This document shows, piece by piece, positions 25,614 through 32,572 of a stretch of 43,829 bases of DNA (position 1 is the stretch's first letter; the number at the start of each line of letters is the position of its first letter). Both the position numbers and the translations under genes were made by a program. The notes below the pieces were generated by a model. The model worked only from the letters and a program-made list of their open reading frames with translations. It ran no database searches and was not told the origin of the DNA. Source of the DNA: Blastocatellia bacterium (GTDB lineage: Bacteria > Acidobacteriota > Blastocatellia > Pyrinomonadales > Pyrinomonadaceae); assembly GCA_016789145.1 (NCBI GenBank), contig JAEUQI010000017.1:1-43829 (forward strand), given 5' to 3'.

Positions 25614-25907
25614 TCAACATTGGCGTTCAGCGACCGCATCAATATAATCTTCCGACAATTCAACCTCGGAAAAAGGTCCATCGCCCAAATCGTCGAACTG
25701 CGGTAGATCAAACCTTACCCAATAAAAGATCTTCTCGCCCATTGGGGTTACGACCTTTCTACAGCAGTCGTCGAACCATCCATTTTCAAGCATTTGTACT
25801 TCACACGGTGGACGAATGATTACACCGGTTTCTCCTCGAGCCCAAGTGAATTCTCGGGATACTCGAATTCTCTGATTTTCGAGAAATCGCTTAGGCTGAT
25901 TGACCAT
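25614..25907 (-). CDS. Hypothetical 97-aa protein, SH3-like
   Basis: A compact 97-aa protein with beta-strand-like, turn-rich sequence: ARGETGVIIRPPCEV, IFYWVRFDLPQFDDLGDGP, then SEVELSEDYID. This resembles small SH3-like or nitrile-hydratase-beta-like orphan proteins, though I cannot name a family. It has no signal peptide. It sits alone between repeat copies 1 and 2. Confidence 0.65.
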   Translation of the reverse strand: MVNQPKRFLENQRIRVSREFTWARGETGVIIRPPCEVQMLENGWFDDCCRKVVTPMGEKIFYWVRFDLPQFDDLGDGPFSEVELSEDYIDAVAERQC

Positions 25908-26304
25908 ACAAGGTTCGGGACAGGCTCACTTTGCTACCTTCCACAAATAACTGGAAGCTGGCTACCGATATAGTGATTCTCTTCAGGGTTGAACATATCG
26001 GGACGGCGATTGTTTGATGCAAGTACTTTACGATTGGTTTCGGGGGCGTGTCAATAATGCGGCGGGGTTGGGCGAAGATATGAAGCTCCCAACACAAATA
26101 AAGTGACCGCAAGCCCCAAACCCACGACCTTTTTTCGTTTCGCTGACGAATATCAAACGTCTGCTACAATGATAACACCTCCGCCCCAAGACGGCTGGAA
26201 TCGAATTCGGAAGCGCGATGTCAAAGGGTGCCGCTACGTGAATCAGAAGTCGGTAGTTGGAATTAGAAGATTCGCTGCGATACAAAAAAGACGAGGTAAC
26301 GCAT
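25908..26304. other. Noncoding stretch with repeat copy 2
   Basis: This interval carries repeat copy 2 (25992-26137) and about 170 bases that lead to the start of the secreted orphan gene. I see no gene. A GAGGT ribosome site for the next gene lies at 26293-26297. Confidence 0.5.
25992..26137 (+). repeat. Interspersed repeat, copy 2 (long form)
   Basis: Starts AACATATCGGGACGG, passes through GTACTTTACGATTGG and GGCGTGTCAATAATGCGGCGG, and ends with a GC stretch and T-run. About 92% identical to copy 3 over the first ~111 bp by eye, same orientation, 1017 bp apart. Confidence 0.8.
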
Positions 26305-26940
26305 ATGGCCATTAGTTTGAAGAAAAGCGGCACATTGATCTTATTGATCCTTGTGGGAGTTTCAAATCTTTCGGCTCAGGTGAAAATTACTGCAAAGGAA
26401 TACGACGTTTACGCAAGTGTCTTGGAGGATATCTTTCAGGACAACCGAGTAATCCGCGCCGGCAAAAACGAATTCGTCATCATCAATCAAACGAAAGTCG
26501 ATCCCGATTTGGAATTGCCTAAAAGTAGGAAGTACAGAAGCTTGGTCAATGACTTCAAACGCAAGAACCGCTTATCGGGGATCGTGGAAAAGAGATTTCC
26601 ATCTGGAGCATACTCGGAATCCTATCAGTTGGTTTCTCAGGCCGAGATTGATGCTCTAAATAAAAAGGCTCGTCTCGAATATGAAAAACGATATGCGGTT
26701 GACAAACTGAACCCATCAATCGTGAATCCTGGCGGCTGGCCGTGGGCAACCTTTTATCAAACCTACCCTGATGCAAGCGGTTACTATTATCTGTCAAGAG
26801 TTGGCTTCTTCGGACAATTCGCAATTTTACATGTGAAGGCAAACCTCGGTTGGACGGGGTTTTCCCGCATTTACATTTTGAAGAGGTTTAAAGCCAAATG
26901 GGAAACGATTAGTACCAACGGAAGCGAATGGGTTTCATAA
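26305..26940 (+). CDS. Secreted hypothetical protein
   Basis: A 211-aa exported protein. The ATG at 26305 has GAGGT 7 nt upstream and starts a clean signal peptide (about residues 1-24, ending NLSAQ). The mature part includes VYASVLEDIFQDNRVIRAG and an aromatic-rich C-terminal half (PDASGYYYLSRVGFFGQFA). No catalytic motif or named domain. It is bracketed by direct repeat copies 2 and 3 and followed by a terminator, so it behaves as a single-gene unit. Possibly acquired. Confidence 0.75.
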   Translation: MAISLKKSGTLILLILVGVSNLSAQVKITAKEYDVYASVLEDIFQDNRVIRAGKNEFVIINQTKVDPDLELPKSRKYRSLVNDFKRKNRLSGIVEKRFPSGAYSESYQLVSQAEIDALNKKARLEYEKRYAVDKLNPSIVNPGGWPWATFYQTYPDASGYYYLSRVGFFGQFAILHVKANLGWTGFSRIYILKRFKAKWETISTNGSEWVS

Positions 26941-26968
26941 AAAGTTCGGTTCCAGAACTGTGTGAATC

Positions 26969-27000
26969 GGGCTCGGCCGTGCAATATCGGGCTTTTTTTT
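26969..27000 (+). terminator. Terminator of secreted orphan gene
   Basis: GCTCG (26971-26975) pairs with CGGGC (26988-26992, one G-U pair) and is followed by eight T residues. It lies 30 bp past the stop of the secreted orphan gene. Confidence 0.65.
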
Positions 27001-27008
27001 GCGCATTT

Positions 27009-27153
27009 AACATATTGGGACGGCGATTGTTTGATGCGAGTACTTTACGATTGGTTTCGGGGGCGTGTCAATAATGCGGCGGGCTTGTTCGAAGATATAA
27101 GGTTCCCAACACAAATAAAAAGCCCGCGAGCGTAATGTTCGCGGCCTTTTTTT
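27009..27153 (+). repeat. Interspersed repeat, copy 3 (long form)
   Basis: Same start and middle as copy 2, but the 3' GC stretch differs: it is a clean hairpin (CCGCGA with TCGCGG, 27124-27145) with T-run on the plus strand and A-run before it, so it can terminate from either side. The change suggests that the 3' end of the element is exchangeable. Confidence 0.75.
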
Positions 27154-27168
27154 ACTGATCACTGATCA

Positions 27169-27282
27169 CTATTCACTGTCCTGCGGATTCACGGTTATGG
27201 TGACGGCGTCGGACCAGACGCCGACGTGGGCGGAGGTTTCCAGAGGCGGACGCGGATGCGGATCTGGACGGGTCTGCGAGCT
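27169..27282 (-). pseudogene. C-terminal remnant of a secreted protein
   Basis: An open 37-codon frame without a plausible start ends VGVWSDAVTITVNPQDSE, then stop. WSDAVTITV resembles the end of fibronectin-III-like or Ig-like domains of surface proteins. The Pro-rich lead-in (RPDPHPRPP) could be a linker. An in-frame stop at 27283 cuts it off. Read as a decayed 3' end. Confidence 0.35.
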
Positions 27283-27517
27283 TCAGGAATATCTTTCACC
27301 TAGATCCAGGTATTTCTGCAAGGTTTCTTTAGCTATGACTGTTGCAAGTCCGCGGTCGTAATGGTGCCGGTTCCTTCGCGATCGCATCGTGGTCGCGGCG
27401 AAGCCAATAGGAACAATGATCGGTGCAGTGATCGGTGATGTCATGAAAAATGCCCTCACTAGGCGCAAAAGCGGTGATCGGGGCAGTCACTTTTGGAGCA
27501 GCGTCGAGAAAACACCT

Positions 27518-27605
27518 CTACCACTTGAGGCATTTTCCGGTACCACTTTGCGGAAAGTACTGTACCACTTTGGCATGTTTCCGGTACTACTTTGTATATA
27601 GCTGT
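27518..27605. repeat. Four 22-bp periodic repeats
   Basis: Units start at 27518, 27540, 27562 and 27584, exactly 22 bp apart, each with the core (G/C)TAC(C/T)AC.TT. Units 1 and 3 also share GGCATTTTCCG-like ends. The spacing equals two helical turns, as in multi-repeat binding arrays of IS21-type transposon ends or operator arrays. No transposase is near. Confidence 0.75.
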
Positions 27606-27666
27606 TACAGTTCCGGCGGCCGTCGAGAGGTTTTAGGTCGAATTGAAGTTAACGAGGAAATTCAGT

Positions 27667-27699
27667 CAAAAAAAAGAGATCGCCACTACGGGCGATCTC
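27667..27699 (-). terminator. rpsT terminator
   Basis: On the minus strand a perfect 9-bp stem GAGATCGCC/GGCGATCTC (27691-27699 with 27676-27684) is followed by eight T residues. It lies 25 bp past the rpsT stop. Confidence 0.9.
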
Positions 27700-27724
27700 A
27701 ATTTGAAAAAAAACTTGGAGATGA

Positions 27725-27988
27725 CTACGCGATCGCGTTTACGTGTTTGGTCAGGCGTGACTTGTGACGTGCAGCGGTGTTTTTGTGGATGAGGCCCTTA
27801 TTTACTGCCTTGTCGATGAGCGAGACGGTTGAGAGCAGAGTCTCTTCGCCTGCTTTCTTGTCGTGGGCGGCAACAGCTACACGCACCTTCTTGATCGAAG
27901 TGCGAAGTTTGCTGCGGTTGCTGCGGTTGATCTCGTTACGCTTTTCGTTCTGACGAACACGCTTTAATGCTGATTTATGATTAGCCAT
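27725..27988 (-). CDS. rpsT: 30S ribosomal protein S20
   Basis: An 87-aa S20, normal length, which binds 16S rRNA early in small-subunit assembly. The basic N-terminus MANHKSALKRVRQNEKRNEINRS and the ending NKGLIHKNTAARHKSRLTK are diagnostic. It has a strong promoter (TTGACA-17-TAGAAT), a GAGAGAG ribosome site and a strong terminator, so it is a highly expressed single gene. Confidence 0.97.
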   Translation of the reverse strand: MANHKSALKRVRQNEKRNEINRSNRSKLRTSIKKVRVAVAAHDKKAGEETLLSTVSLIDKAVNKGLIHKNTAARHKSRLTKHVNAIA

Positions 27989-28023
27989 TTCTCTCTCTAA
28001 CGTCCTAATTGGACAAACTCCAA

Positions 28024-28052
28024 ATTCTAAGGATTTGCGACGGCTTTGTCAA
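28024..28052 (-). promoter_or_regulatory. rpsT promoter
   Basis: On the minus strand, TTGACA (28052-28047) and TAGAAT (28029-28024) are 17 nt apart, close to consensus. Transcription begins near 28017, giving a 29-nt leader. It lies just past the stop of the J-domain gene. Confidence 0.85.
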
Positions 28053-28058
28053 CCGCAG

Positions 28059-28853
28059 TCAGCGTTCGAAGCGTGCAACGATCGAGTGCATCACATCGAC
28101 AAAGAACGTTACTATCGGCGGATACAGGAAAAACTCGGGCTCGAACTCGTTCGAGAACATCGAAGAAAGATACTGAGCCGGATAACTTGCGAGTCTGCTG
28201 ATGGCTAGACCAACGCCGAGGCAGACGATCAGGCCGCCCAGGATAGCTCCGGCAGTAACCACCCGCGACATTGGGCGAGTTTTTCGCTCCGTGCCATCCA
28301 AAATAGATTCGTGAATGTCTTCTTCGGTATAACGAACAAAGCCGTCCTTTACGCGACCAATGATATGTATCACACCGGCAACAAAGAGCGAGACGATGAT
28401 TATCTTTCCGATCACGCCCTGCAAAATAAAGATCCGAGGTTGCATCGCCGTCGCCAGAACACAAGTGATCATCAGCGATACGAGCGGAAAAACGGCACGT
28501 TGAAACGCGAGATTCTCGAGGCGTTCCTCTTCGAGCATGCGGTCGATGATGTCGTTGTATCGCTTTTCGACGACCATTTGCCGCCAACGCTGAGCATGGC
28601 GATTCGTCGATGTCAGAACGGTCTCGCTGCCGCTCAATGTCATCTCGCCGAGACGTTTATCGTATTTTGTGCGCTCTCTCGGATTGCCGAGAACTTCGTA
28701 TGCCTCGGCGATCGCGGCAAACTTTAGGGCCGTTTCTTCACTGCCTTGGGCACTGTCAGGATGCAGTTTGCGGGCAAGGCGCCGATATGCAGATTTGATC
28801 TCCGCAGCCGACGCCTCCGGCGAAACTTTCAGGATGTCGTAATAATTGACCAT
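28059..28853 (-). CDS. Membrane J-domain protein
   Basis: A 264-aa protein with an N-terminal J-domain (residues 2-68, HPD at 31-33, YYDILKVSPEASAAEIKSAY). J-domains stimulate DnaK ATPase. The C-terminal half has three to four hydrophobic helices (about 118-140, 143-165, 195-218 and 240-258), so it anchors Hsp70 activity at the membrane; it lacks the G/F and zinc-finger parts of true DnaJ. The ATG at 28853 is used because MVNYYDIL is the usual J-domain start. Upstream neighbour is exbD. Confidence 0.88.
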   Translation of the reverse strand: MVNYYDILKVSPEASAAEIKSAYRRLARKLHPDSAQGSEETALKFAAIAEAYEVLGNPRERTKYDKRLGEMTLSGSETVLTSTNRHAQRWRQMVVEKRYNDIIDRMLEEERLENLAFQRAVFPLVSLMITCVLATAMQPRIFILQGVIGKIIIVSLFVAGVIHIIGRVKDGFVRYTEEDIHESILDGTERKTRPMSRVVTAGAILGGLIVCLGVGLAISRLASYPAQYLSSMFSNEFEPEFFLYPPIVTFFVDVMHSIVARFER

Positions 28854-28894
28854 CGCGGCGTGCAGGCAGAATGATAGCACAAACGCGAATCACA

Positions 28895-29359
28895 TCATTT
28901 CAGGTCATCGATCTGAAGGCTGATCGGATATGCTCCGCCGAGTTTTACGGCATCGACGACACGAGCGACGGTGCCGTACGAGATCGTCTTCGGTGCTTTT
29001 ACGAAAACAGTTCGCTCGGCTTTGTCTGGGAACGGTCGGCCGCTGTCGAGTGTGTCGTTTGAGCGAATGCTGCCGTTGGCGATCCGGTCTGCAAACACTT
29101 GCTTCAATCTTGCGACAAGCGGCTCGGTGTCGTTCGCGGACGCTATGGACGGTTCGAGATTCAGAGCGATACTTTCGTCAGACGTGACGGAAACGACGAG
29201 TGTGTTGGGATTCGGCGTGACAATGTCGGTCTTGTTCGGTTCGGACGGGACCTGCGATTTGAATACGGTCGGTTTCAGCGGTGTTATCACCATGAAAATG
29301 ATCAGCAGAACGAGCAGAACATCGATAAGCGGCGTAACGTTAATTTCGGGTCGTGACAT
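28895..29359 (-). CDS. ExbD/TolR-family biopolymer transport protein
   Basis: A 154-aa inner-membrane protein with one helix (about 11-29). The start MSRPEINVTPLIDVLLVLLI carries the conserved Asp13 used in proton-driven energy transfer. The periplasmic domain ends ARVVDAVKLGGAYPISLQ. ExbD works with ExbB and TonB, or TolR with TolQ, to power outer-membrane transport. No ExbB/TolQ gene lies beside it, which is unusual. Confidence 0.92.
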   Translation of the reverse strand: MSRPEINVTPLIDVLLVLLIIFMVITPLKPTVFKSQVPSEPNKTDIVTPNPNTLVVSVTSDESIALNLEPSIASANDTEPLVARLKQVFADRIANGSIRSNDTLDSGRPFPDKAERTVFVKAPKTISYGTVARVVDAVKLGGAYPISLQIDDLK

Positions 29360-29424
29360 TGCAAACCTCCAGTGTTAATTGAACTGAACGTTTAGACACC
29401 GGGAAAAGTGGAAATGTTCCAAAG

Positions 29425-30675
29425 TTAAAAAAGCTGGGAAGTATCGGTTCCAAGGGAATCGAGCAGGGCAGTGGCTTTGGTCAGAGTTTCTGCGTATTCG
29501 GCCGCGGGGTCACTATCGATAACGATGCCGCCGCCGACGTTGAATGTGGCGACGTTGTCGCGAATGACCATTGTTCGGATCGCGACGCTCGTTTCGATGA
29601 TGCGTTCGTTCGACACCAATCCCGGCGGCAGATACAGGCCGATACAGCCCATTGAAAGGCCGCGAGGCGTTGGTTCTAGCTCGTTGATAATACGCATCGT
29701 GCTTATCTTTGGAGCACCGGTGATCGAGCCGCAAGGGAACAAAGCTTTGAAAATGTCGGCTATCGAAGCGTCGTTTCGCAGTTTGCCACTGATCGTCGAT
29801 TCAAGATGAAAAAGCGACGGAAACTCTCTGATCGCATGCAATTCATCGACATTGACGCTTCCAAATTCGCAAACGCGGCCGAGGTCGTTTCGTAGTAGAT
29901 CAACGATCATCGTGTTTTCAGCGCGGTCTTTTTGGCTTGCCGCAAGCTCGTTTCGCAATCGCTCATCATCGTTAGCATTTACGCCCCGCGGCCGTGTACC
30001 TTTGATCGGCGAGGTCACGATTCTATCGCCTTCGATGCGAAAGAACAGCTCAGGTGAAGCCGAGATCACGGTCGAATCGCCGCGGTCAATATATGCGAGA
30101 AATGGAGCAGGATGCCTATCTCGAAGCCGTTCGAACGAATCAATTGCTGAATGATCGTCGCCGATGCTCACCGAAATCTGCTGAGTCAGATTCGTTTGAT
30201 AGGTCGTGCCGTCGCGTATATGTTCTTTGACAACCTCGATGGCCGCAAGATATTCGTCTCGTGAAAAGTTCGCCGTTACCGACTTTTCAGTATTACGTTT
30301 TGCTGGGATTTCAACATTTTGTGACTCGCGATCAATTATTTGGACGCTTGGAAGCGACGCGAGATATAGTCCGGGTTCTGTTTTATGATGAGAATTATTT
30401 GTCAGACCGTTGATCCCAACGCCGGCGTCGTAGGAAAGTGTGAAAACGCAGGGAACATCCGCGTTCAGAGAGTTTTCGAGGCATTGGAGGATGCTGTCAG
30501 TTTCGTTGGCGGCAAAACGCGAGATTTGAGCTGGCGACGAAGCGACAATGGTTAGGTTTGAACCTGCGCTGGTGATGCCGCAACTGTCGAGGATCGCGGC
30601 GTTTGGGCCGAGTTCTAGGTTTTCGAAAATGTTGCCGGCAATGCTCACGATGGATTTTGATTCACATGATACCAC
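29425..30675 (-). CDS. pabB: Aminodeoxychorismate synthase component I
   Basis: A 416-aa chorismate-binding enzyme. It converts chorismate and ammonia to 4-amino-4-deoxychorismate for folate synthesis. PIKGTRPRG (223-231) is the PabB-type active-site stretch. RAENTMIVDLLRNDLGRV, FPCGSITGAPKI and NVGGGIVIDSDP are family marks. Start is GTG at 30675, weakly supported. No PabA or PabC is adjacent. Anthranilate synthase is the alternative but is less likely given the KGT motif context and length. Confidence 0.88.
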   Translation of the reverse strand: MVSCESKSIVSIAGNIFENLELGPNAAILDSCGITSAGSNLTIVASSPAQISRFAANETDSILQCLENSLNADVPCVFTLSYDAGVGINGLTNNSHHKTEPGLYLASLPSVQIIDRESQNVEIPAKRNTEKSVTANFSRDEYLAAIEVVKEHIRDGTTYQTNLTQQISVSIGDDHSAIDSFERLRDRHPAPFLAYIDRGDSTVISASPELFFRIEGDRIVTSPIKGTRPRGVNANDDERLRNELAASQKDRAENTMIVDLLRNDLGRVCEFGSVNVDELHAIREFPSLFHLESTISGKLRNDASIADIFKALFPCGSITGAPKISTMRIINELEPTPRGLSMGCIGLYLPPGLVSNERIIETSVAIRTMVIRDNVATFNVGGGIVIDSDPAAEYAETLTKATALLDSLGTDTSQLF

Positions 30676-30768
30676 TGAGGCATGCGTTGATTCTCGAACA
30701 ACGACGCTTTTGATTTACGCAGCACGCCGTTTTCGCGTAATATGTTCGAAGCAATCCGCTAAACAAAT

Positions 30769-32256
30769 ATGAATTCCGAATCAAACCGCACATATAACCT
30801 TGTCCGAGGCCTGGGCCTTGTGGCTGCAATTTCGATAATTATCGGAAATGTTATCGGCACCGGCGTCTTTCTGAAAGCGCGTGTGATGACGTGTAACGTC
30901 GGCAGCCCGACTTGGGTGATGCTCGCGTGGGTGGCGGCCGGTTTGCTGTCCTTGGCAGGTGCCTTAACATATGCCGAACTGACGGCGATGAAGCCGAACG
31001 CGGCCGGGCCGTATGTGTTTCTAAGGGATTCTTACGGCAGATTATCGAGCTTTTTGTTTGGTTGGATGCAAATGTTCATTGCCAGAACAGGCTCGCAGGC
31101 GTCGGTCGCAGTAGTGTTTGCGATCGCTTTGAACGACTATCTTGGCGGCGGTTTGAAGCAGGTTCTGTTTGCGACTCCGTTGTTTGGATCGACGTTTGAG
31201 ATCACGACGCTTCAGATCATTGCGATCGTTGTGATAGCGATCTTCACGACTTTGAATTGCTTGTCGGTATCGATGAGTGGACAGATCGCAACTATCTTGA
31301 CGGGCGTCAAGATAGCCTTGGTATTGTTCGTAGCTCTCGGAGCTTTCCTTTTTGTTACGGGCGGCGGATTTAGCAATTTTTCGATGATGGCTGCGGGCGG
31401 CACATGCGAAGGCGTTGACGCTTCGGTTAGTTTCGGTTCGGCGGAATATAGCTTTATGGCCGGATTTGGAGCAGCGATGCTGGCGGCGCTTTGGGGCTAC
31501 GACGGTTGGGATAATTTGTCGTTCGTCGCGGGCGAAGTCAAGGACCCGAACCGCAATATTCCGATCGCGATCATTGGCAGCGTCGTTCTCGTTATCGTGC
31601 TCTATGTTCTCGCTAACGCGTCTTACTATTACGTCCTCGACCCTAAGGCGGTGGCTTCGGTTTCGAAAGATTCGTCGGTCGCGATGACAGTTGTGAGCAA
31701 GTTTTTTGGAGGCGATGTTCTGAGTATGGCGACGGGTGTTGCCGTTGCGATATTTAGTGTTGGGCTGATGTTGTCCTCGCTGGGCACCTTGCATACTTCG
31801 ATCCTGAGTGCCGCTCGTATTCCATACGCAATGGCAAAGGACGGCATGATGGTCGAGCCGTTCTCTAAGCTCTCCATCCAGTCGGTACCGATCAACGGCG
31901 TCATTTTCCAAGGCGTCTGGGCGAGCATTTTGGCGCTGTCAGGTTCGTTCGATACGTTGACCGATTATGTGATATTCGGTTCGTGGATATTCTACGGCCT
32001 GATCACTTCGTCGATCTTTGTGTTTCGTAAGAAGTATCCGGATGCCGAAAGGCCCTACAAAGCGTGGGGTTATCCGGTCGTTCCGATCATTTTCTTGTTG
32101 GTCACAGGTTGGCTGCTCGTAAATACGATGATGACCGCGACAACATCGTCGTTTATCGGCATCGGCCTGATCCTGCTCGGATTGCCCGTCTATTACCTTG
32201 TAAATAGGGGTCCGCAGACTGACGAAACGGAGGCTGAAGATGGAACCGAGAGATAG
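30769..32256 (+). CDS. APC-family amino-acid permease
   Basis: A 495-aa permease with about twelve membrane helices. GNVIGTGVFLKARVM is the substrate-binding helix-1 motif of the APC family. ALWGYDGWDNLSFVAGEVKDPNRNIP is typical of LAT-like amino-acid exchangers. The C-terminus (DETEAEDGTER) is acidic. It moves amino acids across the inner membrane; which ones is unknown. Its last 17 bases overlap the PilZ gene, so the two are co-translated. It is divergent from pabB across a 93-bp gap. Confidence 0.92.
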   Translation: MNSESNRTYNLVRGLGLVAAISIIIGNVIGTGVFLKARVMTCNVGSPTWVMLAWVAAGLLSLAGALTYAELTAMKPNAAGPYVFLRDSYGRLSSFLFGWMQMFIARTGSQASVAVVFAIALNDYLGGGLKQVLFATPLFGSTFEITTLQIIAIVVIAIFTTLNCLSVSMSGQIATILTGVKIALVLFVALGAFLFVTGGGFSNFSMMAAGGTCEGVDASVSFGSAEYSFMAGFGAAMLAALWGYDGWDNLSFVAGEVKDPNRNIPIAIIGSVVLVIVLYVLANASYYYVLDPKAVASVSKDSSVAMTVVSKFFGGDVLSMATGVAVAIFSVGLMLSSLGTLHTSILSAARIPYAMAKDGMMVEPFSKLSIQSVPINGVIFQGVWASILALSGSFDTLTDYVIFGSWIFYGLITSSIFVFRKKYPDAERPYKAWGYPVVPIIFLLVTGWLLVNTMMTATTSSFIGIGLILLGLPVYYLVNRGPQTDETEAEDGTER

Positions 32257-32572
32257 GCGCACAGGCGACGAACGTCGCGGGACGAAGCGTTTTCCGGTCG
32301 AGATAGATGTCGAATGGGAAGTCGGCGGCGTTCGTCAAGCGGGCGTAATGAATGACGTTAGTTTCGATGGCTGCTTTATCCTGAGTTCCGGTGATGTGCT
32401 CGATGGTGACGCTGTTCGAATATTCGTACCGCTTGCGGATGGGATGAAGGTGCAATTCGGCGGAAAGATAGCCAACCACGTGTATGAGATCGGATTTGGT
32501 GTAAGATTTGAGCCGCTTTCGGCTCCGCAACGGGATCTACTTGTGAATCTCGTACGTTCGACGAATCGCTAG
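32240..32572 (+). CDS. PilZ-domain protein
   Basis: A 110-aa single-domain PilZ protein. The c-di-GMP-binding marks are R13-x-x-x-R17 and D39-x-S41-x-x-G44 (NDVSFDGCF). PilZ proteins bind c-di-GMP and act on partner proteins. The ATG lies inside the permease gene with a 17-nt overlap, so permease and PilZ protein are made together, hinting that c-di-GMP adjusts the transporter or a partner. It meets murE tail to tail with a 4-bp overlap. Confidence 0.85.
   Translation: MEPRDRRTGDERRGTKRFPVEIDVEWEVGGVRQAGVMNDVSFDGCFILSSGDVLDGDAVRIFVPLADGMKVQFGGKIANHVYEIGFGVRFEPLSAPQRDLLVNLVRSTNR

Larger units (their letters stand above)
26941..27724. other. Noncoding, decayed accessory stretch
   Basis: No intact gene in 784 bases. 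From left to right it holds a terminator, repeat copy 3 with a bidirectional hairpin, a minus-strand open stretch resembling a protein C-terminus (27169-27282), glycine-rich fragments split between frames (about 27389-27500), four 22-bp periodic repeats (27518-27605), and the rpsT terminator. Confidence 0.6.

Noticed and set aside
26257..26304. Longer start for the secreted orphan protein
   Set aside because: The upstream TTG start has no ribosome site, while ATG 26305 has GAGGT and begins the signal peptide.
25509..27153. Integron attC sites
   Set aside because: The nearest GTTRRRY/RYYYAAC match has a wrong base at a fixed position, and no second core site of the pair is seen.
27518..27605. 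CRISPR array
   Set aside because: Units are 22 bp end to end without distinct spacers, and no cas gene is present.
27283..27767. ORFs on both strands in the accessory gap
   Set aside because: They run through repeats and frameshifted remnants, and one overlaps the rpsT terminator.
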